DNA of 64,000 bases, taken from NCBI GenBank assembly GCA_022984795.1, contig JALIHJ010000016.1, positions 62,001 to 126,000 on the forward strand, written 5' to 3'. Of the stretch, positions 34,798 to 43,043 are shown one piece after another (positions within the stretch are counted from its first letter, which is position 1; every line of letters starts with the position of its first letter). A program made the position numbers and the translations under genes. The notes under the pieces are model-generated. The model did no database searches. It was not told where the DNA came from and saw only the letters and a list, made by a program, of their open reading frames with translations. Source of the DNA: Fabrea salina. Its lineage: Eukaryota > Ciliophora > Heterotrichea > Heterotrichida > Fabreidae.

Positions 34798-36498
34798 ATG
34801 GAAGGAAACTCTACTCCCAAAAATGGACTAGACGCTCCTTTGCCAGAGTACTCGGTTACGCCGAGCGAAGACTATATAGGGCTCAGTCTGTGCAAGGGCG
34901 GCCAACTCAGTTACTTAGGAGTAAATAACGTTTATTGGTTCCCAGTTATTTCTCCACTGCAAACCTTCAGAGACAAAGGCAAAAAAATTGTTGTGCCAGC
35001 TGACAAGCTAACTTATGCTGAAGACATAAACGTGAAGGTAACTCTTTGGTCACTCAACAACTCAAGTCCTTACAAAAGAGGGTCCTTTGACCAAAAGCCC
35101 GTTGACTCAGAAAACTCAGAATTTCTGATTTCTATTAGGAGCTGTGAGGAGTCTTTTAATTCTTGTAAGGACTCGCTTGGCAAGCCTTCGATAGACGAAA
35201 TAGACAAAGAAGCTATTTTAAACATACAAAGAAGGATGTACTGCAAAGACCAAAATGTGCTCAACTCCATTACTCCAGCAAGTTCTTATGAGTCCCAAGA
35301 AGCTTCTTTTTCAAGTGAATTTGAAGTGGAAGAAGTTGACCTCAGTGAAATAATTTACTGTGCAGAGGACTGTAACTCGGAGGGGTCTGTTCAAGTTCCT
35401 AAAGTTAACGACATTCCTCAGGGAAGAGCCAGTCATAATTTGTTTGCTCATCAAAAACCTTCTTTTTACCGGCCTTCTAAAAAGCACATTCCTAGTATTT
35501 CGATTTACTCTGGTTCTCTTGTTCAGGAAAATACCTTGCCTGACCCTTACTCCCCCTTGCAGACCAAACTAGTTACCTGCAAGTCCACCTCCAATTCTAT
35601 TACAGAGTTTCCAGTGTGTTTGGAGCTTTGCTCCGCACTACCTTTAACAGGGTTCTTTAGTGCAGGTTGGGAAAAGGCTTTTCTTGGACTGTTTTCTAAA
35701 GAAGTGCTTGAAAAACTAAAAGGCACTGTTTGGGTTAGCTGTGGTTACGAGCACTGTGCAGCTGTTTCCAGCGAAGGAGAGGTGAGGTGCTGGGGACTGG
35801 GAGACTCAGGGTGTCTTGGCATTGGGTCCACTGAAACCTTAGAAATTCCTAGACAAGTAAAGCTTGCCACTAGCATCAAGTATGTAGAATGTGGGGGTTA
35901 CCATACACTAGCTGTGAGTTCAGAGGGCGACCTTTACTCCTGGGGAAGGGGCGAAAAGTTCCAATTAGGAATTGACCCTAAGAAGCTTTCAAAGGACGAG
36001 TTTGGGTATGTGGCACTGAGGCCCTTGAAAGTAGATATTCCAGATAAAGTAGAGAGTTTTGCCTGTGGCAAAGAACACAGTTTAGTTCTGGACTGCAACA
36101 AAAATATTTGGAGTTTTGGGTCCAACGAATGGGGCCAACTAGGGGTTCCTTTTGAGAGTCTAGTTAGAGGAATTAACAGAGTCGGGCTTGAAAATGCAAC
36201 CAAACTTGCATGTGGAGCAAACTTTTCAGCTTGTCTCAAAGAAAACGAAGTTTATGTTTGGGGAGACGGAAGCAAGGGCCAGCTAGGACTTGGATTGGCC
36301 ATTGAAAGCAGTTTTACTCCTAGGAAAGTCCCTGTTAAAGATACCGTTGACTTAGTTTGTGGAGAGAACTCTGTGATTTGTGTAGGAAGTAACTTGAAAA
36401 TACTTACTTGGGGAGAAACTTGCTTAAGCTCTTCATGGTTATTTAATCCTACTGAAGTTGACCATATTCCTAATATACACCACCTAATTGTTAATTAA
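34798..36498 (+). CDS. RCC1-repeat protein
   Basis: A product of 566 residues. The first about 290 are of mixed, partly disordered character. From about 310, RCC1-type blades follow: VSCGYEHCAAVSSEGEVRCW, ECGGYHTLAVSSEGDLYSWG, FACGKEHSLVLDCNKNIWSF, LACGANFSACLKENEVYVWG. RCC1 propellers act as exchange factors or as protein-binding platforms; with only about five to six blades visible and no RanGEF hallmark, a platform role is likelier. Confidence 0.88.
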   Translation: MEGNSTPKNGLDAPLPEYSVTPSEDYIGLSLCKGGQLSYLGVNNVYWFPVISPLQTFRDKGKKIVVPADKLTYAEDINVKVTLWSLNNSSPYKRGSFDQKPVDSENSEFLISIRSCEESFNSCKDSLGKPSIDEIDKEAILNIQRRMYCKDQNVLNSITPASSYESQEASFSSEFEVEEVDLSEIIYCAEDCNSEGSVQVPKVNDIPQGRASHNLFAHQKPSFYRPSKKHIPSISIYSGSLVQENTLPDPYSPLQTKLVTCKSTSNSITEFPVCLELCSALPLTGFFSAGWEKAFLGLFSKEVLEKLKGTVWVSCGYEHCAAVSSEGEVRCWGLGDSGCLGIGSTETLEIPRQVKLATSIKYVECGGYHTLAVSSEGDLYSWGRGEKFQLGIDPKKLSKDEFGYVALRPLKVDIPDKVESFACGKEHSLVLDCNKNIWSFGSNEWGQLGVPFESLVRGINRVGLENATKLACGANFSACLKENEVYVWGDGSKGQLGLGLAIESSFTPRKVPVKDTVDLVCGENSVICVGSNLKILTWGETCLSSSWLFNPTEVDHIPNIHHLIVN

Positions 36499-36513
36499 AC
36501 ACAGGAATTTAAA

Positions 36514-37173
36514 ATGGCTGAGCAGTGTTCTTTGTTTGGGGTATTTGGAGGCATGGTTCAGCTTACTCTAGCATCTTTGTGCTTGTTGTCTTTGCTTTGT
36601 AAGGTTTACTTAGACAAACGCTACAGAGAAGACCCACCTAGGGAGTGGTTGGTGTTTTTTCTGGATACATCCAAGCAAGGCTTTTCAGCTTTAGTAGCCC
36701 ACTTCATGAACCTTATGGGAGCAGTCATAATAAGTCGTCTGCAAGAAGACAACCCCTGTGTTTGGTATTTCATCAACCTTATGATAGACACTACTTTAGG
36801 AGTCCTTACATCTTACCTGTGTCTTAAGTTACTAGAGTACATTAGTTACAGAAAAGGCTGGCAGAAAATGATCAGTGGGAACTACGAAAACAACTTAGAC
36901 GAAGGCATAGACCTAGGGGCTTGGGCCTTGCAGCTCATGTCTTGGGGAACCATTGTAGCTGTAACAAAGTGGCTCTGGATTATACTTATAGCTTGTTTCA
37001 GGGAGCAGTTTGGAAGTTTGGGAAACTGGGTGCTGGAACCTTTGGAAGGACACCCCAAATTTGAGCTGTTGGTTGTAATGATCTTTGTGCCTTTAGTAAT
37101 GAACGTTATTCAGTTTTGGATCCAAGACACCTTTTTGAAGGGTAAACCCAGTAAAACTCAAGCTCTTAATTAG
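36514..37173 (+). CDS. STIMATE/TMEM110-like ER membrane protein
   Basis: 219 residues as an open frame, 214 if a stop-free 15-nt intron at 36599-36613 is removed. Four to five membrane segments. The family hallmark REWLVFFLDTSKQG is followed by NPCVWYFINLMIDTTLG and VPLVMNVIQFWIQDTFLKGK, all close to STIMATE, an ER protein that supports STIM-Orai calcium entry at ER-plasma membrane contacts in animals. In a ciliate the partner is unknown. Splicing would give LLYKRYRED in place of LLCKVYLDKRYRED. Confidence 0.85.
   Translation: MAEQCSLFGVFGGMVQLTLASLCLLSLLCKVYLDKRYREDPPREWLVFFLDTSKQGFSALVAHFMNLMGAVIISRLQEDNPCVWYFINLMIDTTLGVLTSYLCLKLLEYISYRKGWQKMISGNYENNLDEGIDLGAWALQLMSWGTIVAVTKWLWIILIACFREQFGSLGNWVLEPLEGHPKFELLVVMIFVPLVMNVIQFWIQDTFLKGKPSKTQALN
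36599..36613 (+). other. Probable stop-free 15-nt intron inside the STIMATE-like frame
   Basis: GTAAGGTTTACTTAG matches the consensus of the stop-containing introns in every position, including TA at 9-10 and TAG at the end, but has no in-frame stop. Removal keeps the frame and shortens the first cytosolic loop by five residues. Confidence 0.65.
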
Positions 37174-37210
37174 AAGTGTTTAATATGTAAACTTGTCGTT
37201 TGTAATAAAT

Positions 37211-38689
37211 ATGAAAGCTCGAGCAGTGCGTTGTTTAGAGTCAGTGAGGCATATGTGTCCGTACTTAACCAAGCACGGAATCAAGCCTGAGCTCATTGCC
37301 CAAAACGCTTCAAAGTGCCCTTTCATGAAAGCACTAAATGTTTCCGCTTCGGAAGCAGCTGACCCCTCAGTTCTATCTGAGAAGCTCATGGACCCACTTA
37401 ACTTTGTGGACATTGACTCCTTTGCTCCCTCGCACCCCCTGAACGACTATTTTAAGGCAGCTATAAAAAGACTGCACTCAGAGGGCAGGTATAGGGTGTT
37501 TACCAATATTCTTCGCCACACGGGCGAGTTCCCCAAAGCAACCGAGTTCATGACAGGAACTCACAGCAAAGTGAATGTGTGGTGTTCGAACGACTACTTA
37601 GGCATGGGACAACATCCTTTAGTGCTAGACGCAATGCACCAAAACATTGACGCCCACGGAGCAGGTTCTGGAGGAACCCGCAACATAGGAGGCAACACTA
37701 ACTTGCACGTAAGACTTGAAAAAGAACTTGCCACCTGGCATGGAAAGGAGTCTGCACTCGTCTGCACCTCAGGTTACGTTGCCAATGAGGCAGCTTTGAG
37801 CACTTTGCCAGACATTTTCCCTCAGGGCTGCATTTACTTTTCTGACAAAGAAAACCATGCTTCGATGATTTGTGGGATGCGGCACTCTAAACTTAACCGC
37901 AAAGACATCAGAGTGTTTAAGCACAACGACATGAAGGACTTAGAAGCTAAGCTCTCGGAAGCTTCTGAGGACCCAGAAGACATGGACAAGGTGAAAATTA
38001 TTGTCTTCGAAAGCGTTTACAGCATGAGCGGAAGCATTGCTCCAATGGAAGCCATTAAAAAAATTTCTGAGAAGTATAGCTGCCTCACTTACGTAGACGA
38101 AGTGCATGCTGTAGGGCTTTACGGAAAGACTGGAGCTGGAATATGTCAGGAAAGAGGAATAGACATGGACATCATTTCAGGAACTCTAGGAAAAGCTGTG
38201 GGAGTCCACGGTGGGTACATAGCTGCCAACTCACTGATTGCTGACTGCATTAGGAGCTACGCTTCTTCTTTCATCTTCACTACTTCTTTGCCCCCTGCAA
38301 ACTTAGCAGGCAGCATTGCCTCTATTCAGTACCTCAAGCAGTCCTCTTACGAAAGAAAACTGCTTCACAAACACTCTAAGTACATGAAGAAACGACTTAA
38401 AGAAGAAAACCTCCCCGTGCTTCCCTCGGAATCCCACATAGTGCCTTTGTTCATAGGCAACCCTAATGTGTGTAAAAGCGTCAGTGACACTCTTTTGAAG
38501 GAACACGGAATATACGTGCAGCCTATTAACTACCCTACTGTTCCCAGGGGAGAAGAACTGCTTAGACTTTCTCCGGGGCCTCTTCATACCCCTAAATTGA
38601 TTGAAGAATTCATTGTTGCTGCCAAGCAAGTTTGGAAGAAATTCGATTTGATCGACTACAAGGGCCTTCAGCTCAAGTTAAATCACTAA
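37211..38689 (+). CDS. ALAS: 5-aminolevulinate synthase
   Basis: A product of 492 residues. PLP enzyme that condenses glycine and succinyl-CoA, the first step of heme synthesis by the C4 route in mitochondria. N terminus basic (MKARAVRCLESVRHM) with two Cys-Pro heme-regulatory-type motifs (MCPYL near 15-19, KCPFM near 35-39). Core: WCSNDYLGMGQHP, HGAGSGGTRNIGGN, YVDEVHAVGLYG, and the PLP-lysine motif SGTLGKAVGVHGGY. The ATG at 37211 is preferred over the in-frame 37193 because TAATAAAT stands before it. Confidence 0.96.
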   Translation: MKARAVRCLESVRHMCPYLTKHGIKPELIAQNASKCPFMKALNVSASEAADPSVLSEKLMDPLNFVDIDSFAPSHPLNDYFKAAIKRLHSEGRYRVFTNILRHTGEFPKATEFMTGTHSKVNVWCSNDYLGMGQHPLVLDAMHQNIDAHGAGSGGTRNIGGNTNLHVRLEKELATWHGKESALVCTSGYVANEAALSTLPDIFPQGCIYFSDKENHASMICGMRHSKLNRKDIRVFKHNDMKDLEAKLSEASEDPEDMDKVKIIVFESVYSMSGSIAPMEAIKKISEKYSCLTYVDEVHAVGLYGKTGAGICQERGIDMDIISGTLGKAVGVHGGYIAANSLIADCIRSYASSFIFTTSLPPANLAGSIASIQYLKQSSYERKLLHKHSKYMKKRLKEENLPVLPSESHIVPLFIGNPNVCKSVSDTLLKEHGIYVQPINYPTVPRGEELLRLSPGPLHTPKLIEEFIVAAKQVWKKFDLIDYKGLQLKLNH

Positions 38690-38930
38690 TTTACTTTCGT
38701 AATCTCATAAATGTTAGCGATTGCAAACGTTTAACTAGTTAAATGAAAATAAATTGGTTATTTATATAACTATAGATCTCCTCGGGTTCCCGAGGGAATC
38801 TTTCTTTAATCGCTGTGAAAAGTACTAAAACCCTATACTACTTAATTCACTCAAAATGCTTTAAATGGACTGTAGTATTTCCCAAGTCAACATTAAGTAT
38901 TTCTGACAATATGTTCAATTAGTAATACAA
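38690..38930. other. 241-bp AT-rich gap with a GC-rich hairpin
   Basis: Follows the ALAS gene and precedes the zinc-finger gene. It has no open frame longer than a few codons. An inverted repeat lies at 38774-38801. It is far longer than the usual 5-50 bp spacers of this window and could hold a non-coding RNA. I do not recognise a tRNA, snRNA or 5S rRNA. Confidence 0.4.
38774..38801. repeat. Inverted repeat / hairpin
   Basis: Perfect arms CCTCGGG (38780-38786) and CCCGAGG (38789-38795) enclose TT. The stem extends through a T.G wobble and a C.A mismatch to outer arms AGAT (38774-38777) and ATCT (38798-38801). Strikingly GC-rich in its AT-rich surroundings. Confidence 0.75.
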
Positions 38931-39338
38931 ATGGATTCTGAGATTGGAAACCCTTGGTACAGACTAAACATGCAGACAGAACAACTAGACTATAGAACTC
39001 TAGGGCTGGCTTGCCCCCTTTTCACGCCTTTAGGGTACATTGTAAATTATCCTTCGCATGATGGTTTGTGCCAGTACAAAGAAAATAATAAGTGTGTTTT
39101 TTGCAACATTAGGTTCAAAAACAACACTGGTCTTAACCAACACCTTGGCAAAAAGCATTTTATTGGGAACAGGAACTCTGTTTGTTCAATATGTAACAAA
39201 GCTTTTAAGCATAAGTACGCACTTAAATTCCACGTAAGACAAGTGCACGAAAAAGCCACTCGAGTGAAGTGCTCGATTTGCAATAAGACGTGTTATAACA
39301 AATACGTACTTCATAGACATATGAAGTACCATTATTAG
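38931..39338 (+). CDS. C2H2 zinc-finger protein
   Basis: A product of 135 residues. Three C2H2 fingers fill the C-terminal two thirds: CVFCNIRFKNNTGLNQHLGK, CSICNKAFKHKYALKFHVRQ and CSICNKTCYNKYVLHRHMKY. Likely to bind DNA or RNA. It is AT-rich and stands alone between two unusually long gaps, unlike its tightly packed neighbours, which may mean a separate history. Confidence 0.85.
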   Translation: MDSEIGNPWYRLNMQTEQLDYRTLGLACPLFTPLGYIVNYPSHDGLCQYKENNKCVFCNIRFKNNTGLNQHLGKKHFIGNRNSVCSICNKAFKHKYALKFHVRQVHEKATRVKCSICNKTCYNKYVLHRHMKYHY

Positions 39339-39386
39339 AGTATTAAATAATTCGATTTTCATATTTACCAATAAAATTCTGGACTT

Positions 39387-39398
39387 CTCCTTACGGAG
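39387..39398. repeat. Small hairpin in the gap after the zinc-finger gene
   Basis: CTCC TTAC GGAG, a 4-bp stem with a 4-base loop, in the 103-bp spacer 39339-39441. It echoes the TCTCCT...GAGG pattern of the hairpin at 38774, but may be chance. Confidence 0.35.
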
Positions 39399-39441
39399 GT
39401 ATGTTAAGCACTAGGTTAAGTCAAATTGATTTAATGTTATA

Positions 39442-39759
39442 TTAGTCCAACGAAGAGTCCGAGTCCCGGTCGATCCTTTCAATGTTGGGGTTAGGAAAAG
39501 GCTGCATCTCTATGAGTTCAGCTCTGTAAGAAGTTGCTTGTCTTCTCTTTTTGATCAAAACCAAACAAACTATAAGAATCAGCAAGTACAAACCTCCTGC
39601 CAGGAAACAAGTCACTGCTGCTTTTCTGTAGTCAGTCTTAACCTCTACATAAGGATACTCGTTGTAAAAAAGCACACTAAGTAGTCCCTAATTAGCCTTT
39701 ACCAAGAAAAGACTCCCGATTAAAGATATTCCCGCACAGGATTTTATATAGTTTTCCAT
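39442..39759 (-). CDS. Small two-pass membrane protein
   Basis: Exons 39759-39703 and 39687-39442; 100 residues. Exon 1 (MENYIKSCAGISLIGSLFL) supplies the first half of a membrane segment that exon 2 completes (GLLSVLFYNEYPY). A second segment follows (AAVTCFLAGGLYLLILIVCL), then a basic stop-transfer KKRRQ and a tail with an acidic Ser end (DRDSDSSLD). Not recognised. Without the intron only one segment would be seen. Confidence 0.7.
39688..39702 (-). other. 15-nt intron
   Basis: Sense sequence GTAAAGGCTAATTAG, with an in-frame TAG. It joins two halves of a hydrophobic helix. Confidence 0.88.
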
Positions 39760-39773
39760 TTACAACTAATAAG

Positions 39774-40973
39774 TTAAATAAATGAACCTCTTTGAGAGTG
39801 GAAAGAAGTGTCGGGTTTTGGGTTGAAAGACTTGGAAGTGACTTGGTTAAGTAGCTTGTCTATCTCAGGTGCAGAAGAGTCCTCCGCAAACTCCTCCCTA
39901 GAAACGGGAGTGAACTGGTTAGCTCTGTGAGGAAACAGTTTCTCGTACAGGTGCACTAAAACTTGTTCATTAGAAATAAGCAACTCAAGGATTTTGCGTT
40001 TGTCAGAAGGCGTGAAGAGGTCTTTGCGCTCCCGCTGGGCAGAACCAGACTTGCGAGGGAACTTTTGTTGCAGTAAACTTTTAGCACGCCTTCTGAGAAC
40101 TTCTTTCCTGACTTCTTCGACGCACTCCAAAAAAAGCCCTTCTAAGTCACTTTTTTGGACAAAAGCGTTGTTTTTTTGGGCGTTGAGGTTGATGATTTTT
40201 TTCTTTTCGTTTTCAATGATAGACTTGTAGTGCTTAACGGACTCGTGAAACTTACTTTCTTGGGCTTCCATGTACTTTTCGAGTTCTTCAAGGAACTCTT
40301 TGCTTTTTCTTTTGTGTTTTTGAAGGATTTCAAGGATGACTACTCCTGCTTTGCAGGAAGGCACGAACTGCTTGTTGTTAAGTCGGGGGAGCTTCTGGAT
40401 ACTTAGTTCTTGGGAGACTTCAAGTGACTCTTGAGTTCCTTCTTCTTTTTTTTCTAGTTCGTTGTAAAGGGTTTTTATTTTTCGCTTGGCGTTTTTTAGT
40501 TGGGTTTCTAGGAACTTCCTGTCGTCTTCCATGCTTTCGGCTTTGGCTTTCCACTTGTCAGCTTCTTTTTTGTAGTACTGGGTGCTTTCACCGAGCTTCA
40601 CAGCTTCTTCTCTGAACCACTCAAGGCTGGCTTGGAGCTTGTTTATTTGCTCGTCTCTTCTTAACTTCAATTCATTTTCGTCAGTTTTTTTTTTGAGTTC
40701 TTTGAGTTGGTTGTACAGGTTGTACATTTGGCATTTGAAGGCGTTCAAGAAGTCTTGTTCGTGTCTTTGGAGCACAGTGTCTATGTAGGAGTCTAGAGTG
40801 GAAACGTTAGTTTTAAGGGCTTCGTAGTACTCTTGGATCTTGTCTGAAGAGCTGAAGTCTTTAGTTTTGTTCATTTCAGTGAGGAAGTTCCAGTCTAGTT
40901 GCTGGGAGGAGGACCTCGACCCCTGGTCTTCTATTTGCTTGTTGGGACTTTGTTGCAGAAGTTGTTTGTCCAT
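39774..40973 (-). CDS. Coiled-coil protein
   Basis: A product of 399 residues. Long coiled coil from about 40 to 290 (YNLYNQLKELKKKTDENELK, FLETQLKNAKRKIKTLYNEL, ESVKHYKSIIENEKKKIINL), a basic stretch (RRRAKSLLQQKFPRKSG), and a disordered end. No named family. The repeated DQL/KEL heptads suggest a rod-like cytoskeletal or basal-body component. Confidence 0.7.
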   Translation of the reverse strand: MDKQLLQQSPNKQIEDQGSRSSSQQLDWNFLTEMNKTKDFSSSDKIQEYYEALKTNVSTLDSYIDTVLQRHEQDFLNAFKCQMYNLYNQLKELKKKTDENELKLRRDEQINKLQASLEWFREEAVKLGESTQYYKKEADKWKAKAESMEDDRKFLETQLKNAKRKIKTLYNELEKKEEGTQESLEVSQELSIQKLPRLNNKQFVPSCKAGVVILEILQKHKRKSKEFLEELEKYMEAQESKFHESVKHYKSIIENEKKKIINLNAQKNNAFVQKSDLEGLFLECVEEVRKEVLRRRAKSLLQQKFPRKSGSAQRERKDLFTPSDKRKILELLISNEQVLVHLYEKLFPHRANQFTPVSREEFAEDSSAPEIDKLLNQVTSKSFNPKPDTSFHSQRGSFI

Positions 40974-41058
40974 TATGAATTACTAGTTTTTTGAATTAAA
41001 TTGAATTTTAGTTGCTTAGAGATACCGATGATTACGTCCAAAAATATGTAAACTTATA

Positions 41059-41547
41059 ATGGCTGAAGAACTGAAACTAAAACTCGTGTCCTCTGAAGGG
41101 CAGACCTTTGAAGTAGAGGAAAGTGTGGCAACAAATTCGCAACTCATCAAAAACATGGTGGAGGACTCAGGAACTGACGAAGAGATTCCTCTGCCTAATG
41201 TGAAGTCTGCCATACTCGAGAAGGTCATTGAGTACTGCCGCCACTTAAAAGAGGAAGCCCCTTCAGAAATCGAGAAGCCACTCAAGACCCAAGTTATGCA
41301 AGATATAGTTTCGGCCTGGGAGGCAGCCTTCATAGACATGGAACAAGAAATGCTGTTTGAGTTGATTCTGGCAGCTAACTACTTAGACATCAAGCCCTTG
41401 CTTGACCTTTCGTGTGCCAAGGTAGCCACTATGCTCAAAGGAAAGACTCCTGAAGAAATCCGCAGAACCTTCAACATCGAAAACGACTTCACTCCTGAAG
41501 AAGAAGCTCAAATACGCGAAGAAAACAGGTGGGCTGAACAAGACTAG
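41059..41547 (+). CDS. SKP1: SKP1, SCF ubiquitin ligase subunit
   Basis: A product of 162 residues, the normal length. It links F-box proteins to cullin-1. BTB/POZ fold at the N terminus ([20 protein letters not shown]), then the F-box-binding end: [40 protein letters not shown] and the terminal EENRWAEQD, near-identical to SKP1 of other eukaryotes. The window also encodes an F-box protein at 16362. Preceded by CTTATAATG. Confidence 0.97.
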   Translation: MAEELKLKLVSSEGQTFEVEESVATNSQLIKNMVEDSGTDEEIPLPNVKSAILEKVIEYCRHLKEEAPSEIEKPLKTQVMQDIVSAWEAAFIDMEQEMLFELILAANYLDIKPLLDLSCAKVATMLKGKTPEEIRRTFNIENDFTPEEEAQIREENRWAEQD

Positions 41548-41549
41548 TT

Positions 41550-41885
41550 CTAATTAAGGTTAGTTATGTTGGAAAATTGCTTATTTGCAGGTTTGTAAGG
41601 AATGTCTAAGAAAAGGTTGCAGGCTACTGGGCGTTTGTTCACAAAGACTATACTGGGTGAGAGGCTGGGTTTGCGGGACTTACTAGGGCTGAAAGGGTTC
41701 TTTTTGGAACGTCTTGGCTTAGGTAGTTTAGGAGTCTTGTAGTTTTCTTTGTTTTGAGTGTTTAGTGGAGGAAACACTGGAGAATTGTGCGCAGAGGTAG
41801 GGATTTTAACTGGAGAAAGCGACCTTGCTTTGAACGGGCTTCCCCAGTTAGGACAGATTGACTTAAAAGGCAGCTCTAAGTTCAT
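41550..41885 (-). CDS. Small disordered basic protein with SP sites
   Basis: A product of 111 residues, rich in Pro, Ser, Lys and Asn, with several SP/TP sites (ARSLSPVKIP, KKNPFSPSKSRKPSLSPS), a typical CDK/MAPK substrate profile, and no domain. The C-terminal part is more hydrophobic (VACNLFLDIPYKPANK). Only 2 bp separate its stop from that of SKP1. Function unknown. Confidence 0.55.
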   Translation of the reverse strand: MNLELPFKSICPNWGSPFKARSLSPVKIPTSAHNSPVFPPLNTQNKENYKTPKLPKPRRSKKNPFSPSKSRKPSLSPSIVFVNKRPVACNLFLDIPYKPANKQFSNITNLN

Positions 41886-41929
41886 ATTTTAGAATTTGAA
41901 TTTATGATAAAATGAAGTATTTGCAATAG

Positions 41930-42268
41930 TTAGTCCGAAATAACTTTAAGGTGGATGTAAAGTATTTTGGTAGGTTGGGGTTCCCAGATTCTTCTGTAAA
42001 ACATTGTAAGCGTTAAGTGGTCTCCTGGCTCACAGAACTCATTGCAAGCTATGGTAAATACTTGCTTGCCTGCCTTGTAGTTCCCTTTGTAGCTCGGAAT
42101 TTCTATTTTGCCTGACTCGTCAGGAAGCATGTACCACAGGTACCCAGAACTGGGTTTGCTGCTGATTTGGGCTTCTACTTTTCCATATGGGCAAATGGTG
42201 ATTTCTGTAGTGGATTCTAAGTCCACTTGGGCGTATACTTGCAAGACCAAGGCTATTAAAAAGATCAT
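41930..42268 (-). CDS. Chagasin-like cysteine protease inhibitor (I42), secreted
   Basis: A product of 112 residues. Signal peptide (MIFLIALVLQVYAQ) and three loops typical of family I42: KPSSGYLWYM (for NPTTGxxW), YKAGKQVFTIAC (for GxGGxxxF) and RRIWEP (for RPW). Chagasin-type proteins block papain-like proteases; here the target may be the cell's own lysosomal cathepsins or those of prey or pathogens. Two extra cysteines (CNEFC) are present. Confidence 0.8.
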   Translation of the reverse strand: MIFLIALVLQVYAQVDLESTTEITICPYGKVEAQISSKPSSGYLWYMLPDESGKIEIPSYKGNYKAGKQVFTIACNEFCEPGDHLTLTMFYRRIWEPQPTKILYIHLKVISD

Positions 42269-42284
42269 TACAATTAATTAAATA

Positions 42285-42986
42285 CTAGTTGTTTCTGGAC
42301 TCCCTTAAATTCTTGACCTTTCTGACGAGTTTCTTAGAAAGCAACAAAAGCATAATCGCAAAGCTATATAAGTCAAACAGCAGAAAGATCATTACTTTGT
42401 GATTGTTTAGGAGTTCTATGATTGCAAGTAGCCCAATTAAAGCCCCGAAGATAATCAAGAAAGTAAGTATAAAAGTAATACAGTTCATGATCTTGCGCTT
42501 CCTGGACCGGGGTATGTAGCGGTCAAAAACCACTACAACTGAAAAGGATATAATCAGCACCAGTATGAGCACACTGTAATAAGAAATCAAGTCGTTTGCG
42601 GTGTCTAGTGAAAAGATGTTGCTTACTTCGTCGCAGTCATTGTAGTCGTACACTATTATACCTAAAAGCAAAGTAGACATGAAAGGCGTGTACACTGCCC
42701 CTACTTTAGGGAACTTTTGGTTGTTTTCTAGGAATTTTTTGGTGTTCACGAACTTAGTGGCCAGCAAGTAAATAGTGAAACTGACTCTAACAGCGTAACC
42801 CACAGTGGTCCAGATTTTAACTGAAACCAAGTCTGGAGAGCAAGAACTGTCAAATATGTACTTGAAGTTCAAGTGTGCATCTATAATAGCTATTGTGAAA
42901 AAGCACATGTCAAACAAAAGCACTGCCAGTCCGCCAACTACCTTTATTTTTTTGCTTTGGGAAACTTCTAGAGGTGATTCTTCCAT
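42285..42986 (-). CDS. Multi-pass membrane protein, about six segments
   Basis: A product of 233 residues with about six hydrophobic helices (VVGGLAVLLFDMCFFTIAII, STLLLGIIVYDY, VLILVLIISFSVVVVF, CITFILTFLIIFGALIGLLA, IFLLFDLYSFAIMLLLL), a basic cytosolic end (KKLVRKVKNLRESRNN) and a short acidic N terminus. I do not recognise a family. The start codon follows GATTTATAA. Confidence 0.65.
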   Translation of the reverse strand: MEESPLEVSQSKKIKVVGGLAVLLFDMCFFTIAIIDAHLNFKYIFDSSCSPDLVSVKIWTTVGYAVRVSFTIYLLATKFVNTKKFLENNQKFPKVGAVYTPFMSTLLLGIIVYDYNDCDEVSNIFSLDTANDLISYYSVLILVLIISFSVVVVFDRYIPRSRKRKIMNCITFILTFLIIFGALIGLLAIIELLNNHKVMIFLLFDLYSFAIMLLLLSKKLVRKVKNLRESRNN

Positions 42987-43043
42987 TTATAAATCTATGA
43001 TTCAAAGTTTAGCTTAAAACTTGGATATACCTCCATTAATAAA

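Noticed and set aside
38774-38801. GGTTC-containing hairpin as the T arm of a tRNA
   Set aside because: No acceptor stem, D arm or anticodon arm can be built around it, and the two-base loop is too short for a T loop.
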